Below are positions 1 through 5,454 of a stretch of DNA of 37,457 bases, piece after piece (the stretch's first letter is position 1; each line of letters begins with the position of its first letter). Where the stretch lies: the NCBI GenBank assembly GCA_017549605.1, contig JAFYUH010000162.1, forward strand, positions 1-37,457, read 5' to 3'. The DNA is from Bacteroidales bacterium (GTDB taxonomy: Bacteria; Bacteroidota; Bacteroidia; Bacteroidales; F082). The notes under the pieces were generated by a model. That model worked only from the letters and a program-made list of their open reading frames with translations. It was not told the origin of the DNA and did not search any database. A program made the translations under genes and the position numbers.

Positions 1-141
1 ATTGAAATTACATGAAAGACAAAAAAACACCATCGATCCTCAACATAATACTTGCGGTATTTGCATTCATTTGTGGCCCTATTGGCTGGATAATAGGTGG
101 AATGTATTTCTTTTTCAGTTGGTCGAAGAATAACGCAATAA
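1..141. repeat. Terminal direct repeat marking a circular genome
   Basis: Bases 1-141 are identical to 37317-37457. The repeat starts inside the leader of the DUF4041 gene and ends 43 codons into it, so it has no biological boundary. The ribosome site of that gene (AGGAGA) lies at 37311-37316, just across the joint. The simplest reading is the k-mer overlap of a circular assembly, so one copy should be removed to give a 37,316-bp circle. Confidence 0.95.
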
Positions 142-1550
142 GAGATTATCAGTCTCAAATCGATCAAAAGAACGAAATGATAGCTTCTCTCGAAACAGCA
201 ATGGCTGAAGCCGAAGAAAGGATCGAGAAACTTGGCGTTGCGACATATGAAGAAACAATGCAAAAAGTCTCTGAATTAAACGCTCAGTACAACGAAAAAG
301 AAAAGATTATTGTGACTAAAGATCAAAACATTACAGATCTGAACAAGAAAATTGATGCTTTGAAAGCTGAAGAAGAAAAACTTAATAAACAGGTAGAATC
401 ACAGACCAAGCGTGTAAGCAAAATAAAAGAGCTGTATTCTGCGATTTTGTATGCAATAAATAACGAAAGCAGGCTTGCTGATGCTGACGAAGAATTTTCC
501 GGGGAATTGGTTCCGTCTATATCACTTAAATTGCATTGCATGGATTCTCGCGAGCTTCGCAAGGCATATAAGGATAATGACAAGATCATTTCTGAAAGAC
601 TTGAACAATATCAGGCGAGATACACCACTAAGAGCAACAAAACGATATATTCTCTCATGGTTATTGCATTAAAAGCCGAACTGCAGAATATTTTGTATAA
701 CCTGAAATACGAAAAGCTTGCAGATGCAGAAAATCAGGTCAAAGATGTAACAGAAAAATATCTGAAAATTGTTTCTGAAGGTAATTTAAATACAGCTGCA
801 ACAATAGGTAAGTTTATCGGTGAAATCGAATATCTCTTTATAAATGCCGTTAAGATAGAATATAACTACTATGTGAAGAGGGAACAGGCCAAACAGGAAC
901 AGGCTGCAATCCGTGAACAGATGCGACAGGAAGCTGAAGAACGCAAAGCTCTTGAAGCTGAAAAGAAGAAAGTGGAAAAAGAAGAAGAAAAATACAATAC
1001 GGAAATCAACAAGCTCAAAGAGCAGACTATGTCCGCTTCAGATGAAGAACTCAACAAGCTCAACGCTCGTATTCTTGAACTTCAAGCTCAGCTCGCTCAG
1101 GTTGTTGTCAAGAAGGATGAAATCACAGCTTTACAGAACGGAAAAGCCGGCAATATCTACATAATCAGTAACCTTGGTTCATTCGGAGAAAATATGTTTA
1201 AAATCGGCATGACACGTCGTCAGGATCCGCAGGATCGTGTCAACGAGCTTAGCGATGCAAGTGTACCGTTTAAATTTGATGTACACAGCTTCATTTTCTC
1301 AGATGATGCCGTAACCCTCGAACATAAAATACATACGGCACTTAACGATAAGCGCGTAAACAAAGTGAATCTCAGAAAAGAATTCTTCTATTCTACAGTG
1401 GACGAACTCGAACAGCTTGTTTACAAGCTGGACCCGACAGCAAACTTCACTAAGACAATGATTGCGGAAGAATACAGACAGTCACTGTCGACGGATGAAA
1501 TATATTCCGTCACAGCCGAATATGATAGCTTTGACGAAGGGGATGAATAA
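12..1550 (+). CDS. Membrane-anchored DUF4041 / GIY-YIG (T5orf172-MUG113) protein
   Basis: A 512-aa protein with one hydrophobic N-terminal segment (about 9-36), a long charged coiled coil (about 40-140), a DUF4041-like middle (about 140-290), a second coiled coil (about 285-375) and a C-terminal GIY-YIG-like fold of the T5orf172/MUG113 type (about 378-470). In the last part the conserved NIY is at 381-383, FKIG at 396-399, the arginine at R409, E437 in a LEHKIH context, and EFF at 457-459. The family is predicted to nick or bind DNA; no substrate is known to me. The gene lies on the lysogenic strand between repressor and integrase, the usual place for prophage-expressed accessory genes, so exclusion of other phages at the membrane is plausible but inferred. 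The SD AGGAGA is supplied by the end of the contig. No clear promoter was found in 37151-37316. Confidence 0.85.
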   Translation: MKDKKTPSILNIILAVFAFICGPIGWIIGGMYFFFSWSKNNAIRDYQSQIDQKNEMIASLETAMAEAEERIEKLGVATYEETMQKVSELNAQYNEKEKIIVTKDQNITDLNKKIDALKAEEEKLNKQVESQTKRVSKIKELYSAILYAINNESRLADADEEFSGELVPSISLKLHCMDSRELRKAYKDNDKIISERLEQYQARYTTKSNKTIYSLMVIALKAELQNILYNLKYEKLADAENQVKDVTEKYLKIVSEGNLNTAATIGKFIGEIEYLFINAVKIEYNYYVKREQAKQEQAAIREQMRQEAEERKALEAEKKKVEKEEEKYNTEINKLKEQTMSASDEELNKLNARILELQAQLAQVVVKKDEITALQNGKAGNIYIISNLGSFGENMFKIGMTRRQDPQDRVNELSDASVPFKFDVHSFIFSDDAVTLEHKIHTALNDKRVNKVNLRKEFFYSTVDELEQLVYKLDPTANFTKTMIAEEYRQSLSTDEIYSVTAEYDSFDEGDE

Positions 1551-1678
1551 TCACCCTCGCCCAGGCAACCAATGTCCTTTTGTGGGACGGGGACAAGCTG
1601 AGGGGGATGTATGGCAAATAACAAAAGTATTAAATATTAGACATCAAGTTAAAAAAACGCAAATTGCCATGTTTTGGC

Positions 1679-1695
1679 AGTCAAAAAAGTTGACA
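1679..1695 (+). promoter_or_regulatory. Remote repressor operator O4
   Basis: AGTCA-N7-TGACA, 17 bp, matching the three switch operators (TGTCA-N7-TGACA) except for the first base. It shares the wider pattern GTCAAA....TTGACA with O3 and with O2 read on the minus strand. Its right half is part of the -35 box of the promoter at 1690-1718, the same geometry as O2 at the leftward promoter. A second perfect dyad, TGCCA-N5-TGGCA, abuts it at 1665-1679 and could be the site of another regulator. Confidence 0.65.
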
Positions 1696-1718
1696 AACGG
1701 AGAGTGATTGCATATAAT
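1690..1718 (+). promoter_or_regulatory. Consensus promoter of the 1725-1803 RNA
   Basis: TTGACA at 1690-1695 and TATAAT at 1713-1718, separated by exactly 17 bp, a perfect housekeeping-sigma promoter. The -35 box overlaps O4, so in a lysogen it should be repressed. The expected start is about 1725. Confidence 0.85.
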
Positions 1719-1724
1719 GTGGGT

Positions 1725-1803
1725 GAAAGATCGGGCAAGCCTCTGAGAAAACTCATGCTGAAATGGCCCGCCATGGGAACTCACCGTTTGTGGTGAGTTT
1801 TTT
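1725..1803 (+). ncRNA. Candidate 79-nt phage small RNA or int leader RNA
   Basis: Bounded by a perfect promoter (1690-1718) and an intrinsic terminator (1778-1803). Inside, CGGGC at 1732-1736 pairs with GCCCG at 1766-1770, enclosing a TGAG-AAAA-CTCA hairpin (1744-1755). The only ORF is 13 codons (ATG at 1755), has no ribosome site and ends inside the terminator stem, so a coding role is unlikely. It may act in trans, or be an attenuated leader whose read-through reaches int. I do not recognise a known RNA family. Confidence 0.6.
1778..1803 (+). terminator. Intrinsic terminator of the small RNA
   Basis: An 8-bp stem (AACTCACC with GGTGAGTT), a 6-nt loop and six T residues. It can also end transcripts coming from the DUF4041 gene. 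Confidence 0.85.
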
Positions 1804-1944
1804 GTTTATACAGAGGATAGAGAGAAATTTGTTTCGGAAATTAAAACTTTTGCCAACAAATACAGTACCTATAAATCACTGTCTTTGAAAAATGCATATG
1901 GATTTACTGCAGATTGGGAAGATATTTTGATGAAACAAAAATAA
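1801..1944 (+). pseudogene. 3' remnant of an unidentified gene
   Basis: A frame of 47 codons ending in TAA at 1942-1944, with normal amino-acid composition (reads ...LKNAYGFTADWEDILMKQK at its end) but no ATG, GTG or TTG start with a ribosome site. The terminator of the small RNA covers its upstream edge. It looks like the tail of a gene whose front was lost in a recombination that placed the RNA unit here. The parent gene was not recognised, and a chance open frame is possible. Confidence 0.4.
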
Positions 1945-1957
1945 AGCCCAGGGATTC

Positions 1958-1982
1958 AGCTCGTCCCGTATACCGGGAAGCT
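1958..1982 (+). promoter_or_regulatory. Hairpin 1 upstream of int
   Basis: AGCT (1958-1961) and TCCCG (1964-1968) pair with CGGGA (1974-1978) and AGCT (1979-1982) around a TATAC loop. It is the first of three successive dyads in the 180 bp before the integrase start; an operator or leader structure is possible. Nothing else was identified in 1945-2122. Confidence 0.45.
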
Positions 1983-2011
1983 TACTACCAAGGGCATTAT
2001 TAGCACGTTAC

Positions 2012-2041
2012 CCGCCGTATATGTTGGCGCATATATGGCGG
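2012..2041 (+). promoter_or_regulatory. Strong 12-bp hairpin upstream of int
   Basis: Twelve bases at 2012-2023 pair with 2030-2041 with a single G-U wobble and a 6-nt loop. No T-run follows, so it is not a terminator. An in-frame ATG for a longer integrase lies inside this stem at 2021 but has no ribosome site, another reason to start int at 2123. Confidence 0.55.
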
Positions 2042-2046
2042 AAGGT

Positions 2047-2093
2047 CAGAGTGTATATAAACCGGAAATACAATGCCATTATAACACACTCTG
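2047..2093 (+). promoter_or_regulatory. Hairpin 3, next to the int start
   Basis: CAGAGTGT (2047-2054) pairs with ACACTCTG (2086-2093), and TATAA (2056-2060) pairs with TTATA (2079-2083) across a small internal loop. It ends 30 nt before the int ATG, so it could be a regulator site or control translation. Confidence 0.5.
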
Positions 2094-2122
2094 CCGAAAA
2101 AATCAATCTAAGAGAGAATTAT

Positions 2123-3157
2123 ATGGCAAAGGCGAAGAAAAATGATTCCGGCAAATGGGAAATTCAGGCAACGAAGACCATCGACGGAAAGAAGATCCGG
2201 AAGAGATTTTACGGGAAAACGAAGAAAGAAGCGGAGTATAATGCCGCCGTCTGGGCTAATTCCGTTACAGAAGAAAAGGAATCCGACATAAAGCTTGCTG
2301 ATGCGCTTAAAGCATATATTGAAAGCCGTCTCTACATTCTTTCACCTTCCACCATTGAGGGATACGAGAAGATAAAAAGGAACTATTTTCTTGATATACA
2401 AGAGAAAAGGATTTCAGATATTACATTTGAAATGCTACAAAAAGCCGTGAACGAGCTTTCAAAAGACAAATCTGCAAAGACGGTAAATAATGCGTTTGCA
2501 CTGATAAAAAGCGTTTTGAAGCAATATGACATTTCATGCGAGAATATCAGACTGCCGAAAAACGTCAAGCAGATTAAGCAGTATCCGCCATTAGAAGACG
2601 TTTTGCGCGCAATCTACGGGAGTGATGTATTCGTTCCCTGTATCCTCGCCATGTGGCTGAGTCTGAGAATGTCAGAGGTCCGCGGAGTCAAATACGGAGA
2701 TATTCACGATGGGAAGATCTACATAAAAGATACACTCCTACATGTAAACAATGAAGATATATTCATCGAGAACCGTACCAAGTCATACCAGAGCACACGA
2801 ATAATTTCTTTCCCCGAGTCGCTCAGAGCTATGATAGGGGAGGGGGAACCGGGAGAATTTATTGTAAAGGATACCCGCAATTATATTTATAAAAAATTGC
2901 AGAAGCTTCTGACAGATGCCGGAGTTCCGAATATATCCTTTCACGATCTACGCCACTATAATGCGGCAGTAATGGGACAGCTTGGAATATCAGACAAGTA
3001 TGCTATGGAGCGCGGTGGCTGGGATACAGAGAGTATATATCACAAAACATATCAGTTTTCATTTGATGAATATAAGGAAAAGGCGGATAAAAGTATAAAC
3101 AGCTTTTTCGAAAATGCAATTGAAAGTGCACAGCAAAGTGCACAATTTGCTGAATAA
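2123..3157 (+). CDS. int: Tyrosine-type phage integrase
   Basis: 344 aa. It catalyses site-specific integration and excision at attP just downstream. An N-terminal arm-binding domain (about 1-50, basic, K/R-rich) is followed by a core-binding SAM-like domain (55-140) and a catalytic domain (155-330) with R182, K220, H274-D-L-R277, W300 in the usual second-His position and the nucleophile probably Y310 (KTYQF). The ATG at 2123 is preceded by a purine-rich AAGAGAGAA; a longer frame from 2021 starts inside a hairpin and adds unrelated residues. The last residues ESAQQSAQFAE are encoded by two copies of the arm-type site, so the C-terminus and attP share DNA. Upstream hairpins and the repressor-controlled RNA unit suggest tight control. 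It ends 25 bp before the att core. Confidence 0.95.
   Translation: MAKAKKNDSGKWEIQATKTIDGKKIRKRFYGKTKKEAEYNAAVWANSVTEEKESDIKLADALKAYIESRLYILSPSTIEGYEKIKRNYFLDIQEKRISDITFEMLQKAVNELSKDKSAKTVNNAFALIKSVLKQYDISCENIRLPKNVKQIKQYPPLEDVLRAIYGSDVFVPCILAMWLSLRMSEVRGVKYGDIHDGKIYIKDTLLHVNNEDIFIENRTKSYQSTRIISFPESLRAMIGEGEPGEFIVKDTRNYIYKKLQKLLTDAGVPNISFHDLRHYNAAVMGQLGISDKYAMERGGWDTESIYHKTYQFSFDEYKEKADKSINSFFENAIESAQQSAQFAE
3123..3144 (+). repeat. Left pair of integrase arm-type sites
   Basis: AAAGTGCACA at 3123-3132 and again at 3135-3144, a 12-bp period, inside the 3' end of int. An identical pair with the same period and orientation lies on the other side of the att core (3350-3371). Tandem sites flanking a core are typical of the N-terminal arm domain of tyrosine integrases. 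Confidence 0.8.
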
Positions 3158-3182
3158 ATCGCATAAAAAGGCGATTGGCGAT

Positions 3183-3208
3183 GGGTTCGACTCCCCTCGC
3201 CTCCACCA
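3183..3208 (+). other. attP core: 3' end of a tRNA-like gene, probably tmRNA (ssrA)
   Basis: The stretch reads as T-loop (TTCGACT), 3' T-stem, 3' acceptor strand (CGCCTCC), discriminator A and CCA, ending at 3208. No D- or anticodon arm precedes it, so it is not a complete tRNA. CTCCACCA is the usual end of bacterial tmRNA, and A as discriminator argues against tRNA-Ser. The T-stem pairs only for GGG/CCC; the base before it (T3182) would mismatch C3196, suggesting that identity with the host gene begins at 3183. Integration here would restore the host gene with a phage-supplied 3' end. A tRNA target remains possible. Confidence 0.8.
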
Positions 3209-3225
3209 AATCAGTAATTTATTAA

Positions 3226-3250
3226 AAATCGCTTTTCTAAGCGATTTTTT
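3226..3250 (+). terminator. Terminator after int and attP
   Basis: A 9-bp perfect stem (AAATCGCTT with AAGCGATTT), TTCT loop and T-rich tail on the plus strand; A-rich flanks make it partly bidirectional. In the prophage it would lie just downstream of the restored tmRNA/tRNA gene and could terminate that transcript, while in the free phage it ends int mRNA. Confidence 0.8.
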
Positions 3251-3338
3251 ATTTTTACTTTTATTTAAGCCGTTTTTTAACGCGTTAATTTGTATTGCAT
3301 ATAGTACAAAATTCCTGTATATAAGAATAAAGTACTGT

Positions 3339-3370
3339 AAAAAATAAAAAAAGTGCACAGTAAAGTGCAC
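3339..3370 (-). terminator. End-of-late-operon terminator built from arm sites
   Basis: On the minus strand GTGCAC, a 6-nt loop (TTTACT) and GTGCAC form a stem, because GTGCAC is self-complementary, followed by seven T, A and six T. The same bases are the right-hand arm-type pair. It lies 20 bp after the last gene of the leftward operon. Confidence 0.7.
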
Positions 3371-3371
3371 A
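3350..3371 (+). repeat. Right pair of integrase arm-type sites
   Basis: AAAGTGCACA at 3350-3359 and 3362-3371, with the same 12-bp period and orientation as the pair at 3123-3144. It lies about 140 bp right of the att core, against about 40 bp for the left pair, giving an asymmetric attP. Confidence 0.8.
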
Positions 3372-3390
3372 GTTGTGAACGCAATTTGGA

Positions 3391-3582
3391 TTATTCCATC
3401 ATATGAAGGATTTTTTCTAAAGCCATTTTGTGAGTCAGTTCCTCATGCGCAATTTCTTTGAGAAAATGCGCTGATTTGTGCATCCCCATTGAACGGGCCT
3501 TTTCTGCCCATGCTTTATATTTCTGTCTGTCTTCATCTTCTTCTTTGATAGAGTTCATTATGAAAGTTTTAAATTCATCCAT
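3391..3582 (-). CDS. Small ferritin/rubrerythrin-like four-helix fragment protein
   Basis: 63 aa, helical throughout, with EEDEDRQKY near residues 14-22 and IAHEELTHKMALEKIL near 43-58. The EE..H pattern resembles one metal-binding helix of rubrerythrin-like proteins, but 63 aa makes only about half a four-helix bundle, so a dimer would be needed and metal binding is conjecture. The start overlaps the stop of the upstream gene by one base (TAATG), with an AAAGGAGA ribosome site inside that gene, implying translational coupling. It is the last gene of the leftward arm. Confidence 0.75.
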   Translation of the reverse strand: MDEFKTFIMNSIKEEDEDRQKYKAWAEKARSMGMHKSAHFLKEIAHEELTHKMALEKILHMME

Positions 3583-3923
3583 TATCTTTCTCCTTTAATG
3601 TACTGTTTTAACAAAATCACATCCTGATCCGAAAATGTCACAGGGCCTCCGGGGATTTTGTTGAATAATAATTTCCCGTATTTTCTTGCCGAGTCTGTAA
3701 ATGCCTCCGCTACATAGTCAATGTTAATATTTCCGCCTTCATCGACAATTTCAAAAGCTTTTGCCATTTCATTCGTTGAAATTTTTTCAAATACAACATC
3801 AACTTTTTTCATTGCTACATACAATGCGGCACCGCCTGCCCATTGAATAAATGTAGGAACTTTCGGAACGACTTCACAGTCGAAATATCGAATTATCCCA
3901 TTAAGGATCTGTTCTTTATTCAT
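3582..3923 (-). CDS. Conserved phage protein of unknown function (113 aa)
   Basis: Begins MNKEQILNGIIRYFDCEV and has a short apolar stretch (WAGGAALYVAM, about 28-38) too short and mixed to be a clear membrane span. The C-terminal part ends TFSDQDVILLKQYIKG. I have a general impression that proteins of this shape lie between lysis genes and integrase in Clostridia phages, but I know no function. It is the middle gene of the 168/113/63-aa cassette, coupled to the 63-aa gene. Confidence 0.75.
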   Translation of the reverse strand: MNKEQILNGIIRYFDCEVVPKVPTFIQWAGGAALYVAMKKVDVVFEKISTNEMAKAFEIVDEGGNINIDYVAEAFTDSARKYGKLLFNKIPGGPVTFSDQDVILLKQYIKGER

Positions 3924-3975
3924 TAATACGCCCCCATTATTAAGGAAAAGGGAGAATTACTCTCCCTATTTCTTT

Positions 3976-4482
3976 TTAAGCTCCTGTTGTAGATGCCGGT
4001 GCTACTGATACCACAACATCGCCCCAACCCGGACAGACCTTTGAATTATCAATCTTAACAGATGTAAGTGACATAAACTGAGCTGCCTGCGACTGAAGAA
4101 TTCCGATTGCGGAATTGTAACCGCAGTTGATAACCGCCTGAGATGCTGCATTGTCAACGACCTGACGTTCAAGACAAAGGATTCTATCAGAAACTCTGTC
4201 ATAAACTTCATTGATTTTTGCATTTGTAGCGTTGTAAACCTCAACAATTTTTTTCTCAGTGTTAAGTTCCGCTGCGAGCAGAGCATTTGCCCTTTCCGCC
4301 TCGATAAGCTTATTCTGGACATCATAAGTATCTTTCGATACATACTGCTGTCCTCCACCGAAAAGACCGCCTAAAAGTGGCATACCACCGCTGAGAAGGC
4401 TTAATCCGCCCAATGCTGTGCCGACGGTTCCGAGTGCCACACCTGCGTTACCCTGAGAACGAGATGCAAATTCACTTTCCAT
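3976..4482 (-). CDS. Gly-rich, probably virion- or membrane-associated small protein
   Basis: 168 aa. A Gly/Leu-rich segment (about 12-46, with repeats such as GGLSLLSGG and LLGGLFGGG) precedes a long helix (about 50-115) rich in A, E and K and a short beta-like tail. The Gly-rich part could insert in a membrane or pack in a virion. It is the first gene of the cassette, has a good SD (GGAGGA) and lies behind its own promoter (4561-4588) and leader hairpin, apart from the lysis genes. Function unknown. Confidence 0.75.
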   Translation of the reverse strand: MESEFASRSQGNAGVALGTVGTALGGLSLLSGGMPLLGGLFGGGQQYVSKDTYDVQNKLIEAERANALLAAELNTEKKIVEVYNATNAKINEVYDRVSDRILCLERQVVDNAASQAVINCGYNSAIGILQSQAAQFMSLTSVKIDNSKVCPGWGDVVVSVAPASTTGA

Positions 4483-4528
4483 TACTTTTCCTCCGTATTT
4501 TTATTTTTTTCACAATGTCGACTTTGTG

Positions 4529-4552
4529 CAGGTACACGCGCCTTTGTACCTG
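4529..4552 (-). promoter_or_regulatory. Leader hairpin of the three-gene cassette
   Basis: A perfect 8-bp inverted repeat (CAGGTACA with TGTACCTG) and 8-nt loop in the 5' leader of the 168-aa gene. No T-run follows. It may stabilise the mRNA or serve as an operator downstream of the promoter. Confidence 0.6.
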
Positions 4553-4560
4553 TTGAGCTA

Positions 4561-4588
4561 AGTATATCACTACCAAATTACAATTCAA
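4561..4588 (-). promoter_or_regulatory. Probable promoter of the three-gene cassette
   Basis: On the minus strand TTGAAT (4588-4583), 16-bp spacer, TATACT (4566-4561). Bidirectional hairpin terminators at 4885-5038 separate it from the lysis operon, so independent expression is likely. The rest of 4589-4820 is AT-rich with no convincing gene, apart from a 17-bp T/A palindrome near 4734-4750. Confidence 0.5.
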
Positions 4589-4836
4589 TATATCAGAATT
4601 ATGCTTGCACAAATTTGCATTTTTTTCTTTATTTTGCAATAAAAAAAGGCGTTGTAGGTGTAAAACAACGGTTTATAAGATTCTGTGTGAGTTCTTGCAA
4701 TAATGGCCTTATTTTATGCTTCAAACTGTATGTTTTTTAAATTAAAAAATAGGAGGATATTGAACCTTATTCGGCACACCTCGCAAAAATTCATATAAAA
4801 CTATTAAAATTCCCCGATTTATGATAAAATAGATAT

Positions 4837-4911
4837 GCAAGACTACCTTTTGGTTTTGATGTGATTTTTCAGGAAAATGAAAAAGGGCAGGGATCATTCC
4901 CCGCCTTTTTT
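4837..4911 (+). ncRNA. Candidate small RNA A, antisense direction to the late operon
   Basis: An extended -10 (TG-A-TAAAAT, box at 4825-4830) precedes about 75 nt containing a TTTTTCA/TGAAAAA hairpin and a terminator (GGC.GGGA with TCCC.GCC at 4886-4905, then T6). The -35 is poor. It could also be only a bidirectional terminator with a chance -10. Confidence 0.4.
4885..4911. terminator. Bidirectional intrinsic terminator
   Basis: A GC-rich stem at 4886-4905 with one mismatch, flanked by T6 on the plus strand and by CTTTTTCATTTT on the minus strand. It separates the lysis genes from the three-gene cassette. Confidence 0.75.
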
Positions 4912-4968
4912 CTTTACAAAAATGTATTTTTTTAACATAACTTCTTCAAGATGTGCTATAATATAAAT

Positions 4969-5038
4969 ATCTTTTTACTTCATCGCTGTGAGTACAAGAA
5001 AGAAGAAGGAACGGTATGCGGAGAACCGTTCCTTTTTT
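4969..5038 (+). ncRNA. Candidate small RNA B
   Basis: An extended -10 promoter (TGCTATAAT, box 4957-4962; possible TTAACA at 4932-4937 with a long 19-bp spacer) is followed by about 70 nt ending in a perfect 8-bp terminator hairpin (GGAACGGT with ACCGTTCC, 5008-5032) and T6. No ORF. With RNA A it forms two tandem promoter-to-terminator units in about 200 bp. Confidence 0.45.
5008..5038 (+). terminator. Intrinsic terminator of RNA B
   Basis: An 8-bp perfect stem, 9-nt loop, T6 on the plus strand. The minus-strand side is only partly T-rich (TTCTTCTTT), so it may also slow leftward late transcription leaving the holin gene. Confidence 0.8.
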
Positions 5039-5076
5039 CTTTGTGCAAAATAGAAAAACAACAAAAAAAAGAGGGA

Positions 5077-5454
5077 TTATTTATCCCTCTGCGTTCTGAA
5101 AAATGTATTGCGGTAGTATTCTTTCAGTTCCTGAAGATGCTGAGCGTCTACGCTATTCGCACCACGTTTGATATGTTCCTCGAACATCTTGATAGCGTTT
5201 TCGTACTGAATCTGAGTCATTCGCTTGCCGTTCTTATGCTTCTGATAAAAATCATTCAGAAGGAACGCTTCCTGTCCGTCAAGTCTGCTTGAAATATCTG
5301 CATTAAGCTTTTTGCCAAGCCATGCGAGAGCCTTTGAGAGGGGCTGTGCAGCGATTTTCTTGGAGCTGTCGATAATACTGACGATTACGATTAAAAGGGC
5401 TGATAAAGGCGTTATCCACTCTTTCAGGGCGGTAATTAATTCATTTGCTGTCAT
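5077..5454 (-). CDS. Holin-like protein (LLH type)
   Basis: 125 aa with one strong membrane span near residues 13-29 (PLSALLIVIVSIID), then a charged helical C-terminal domain. Size, single span and position right after the M23 lysin match single-span phage holins of the LLH kind, which open the membrane for the lysin. Its ATG overlaps the lysin stop by four bases (ATGA). As the lysin is itself membrane-bound, this could instead be a second or accessory lysis component. Confidence 0.7.
   Translation of the reverse strand: MTANELITALKEWITPLSALLIVIVSIIDSSKKIAAQPLSKALAWLGKKLNADISSRLDGQEAFLLNDFYQKHKNGKRMTQIQYENAIKMFEEHIKRGANSVDAQHLQELKEYYRNTFFRTQRDK

Noticed and set aside
1-141. Terminal repeat as phage terminal redundancy or a transposon LTR
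   Set aside because: It begins and ends at arbitrary points in a gene and is exactly 141 bp, a common maximum assembly k-mer; circular overlap explains it.
1755-1796. 13-aa leader peptide in the small RNA
   Set aside because: No ribosome site, and its stop lies in the terminator stem; no run of regulatory codons is present.
2021-2122. Longer integrase starting at 2021
   Set aside because: That ATG lies in a 12-bp hairpin without a ribosome site; the added 34 residues do not resemble an arm-binding domain, which begins at 2123.
3183-3208. Complete tRNA gene
   Set aside because: Only the 3' T-arm and acceptor strand are present; the preceding sequence is int and cannot form D or anticodon arms.
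3059-3370. 103-aa minus-strand frame over attP
   Set aside because: It covers the int 3' end, att core, arm repeats and terminators; no ribosome site; a shadow frame.
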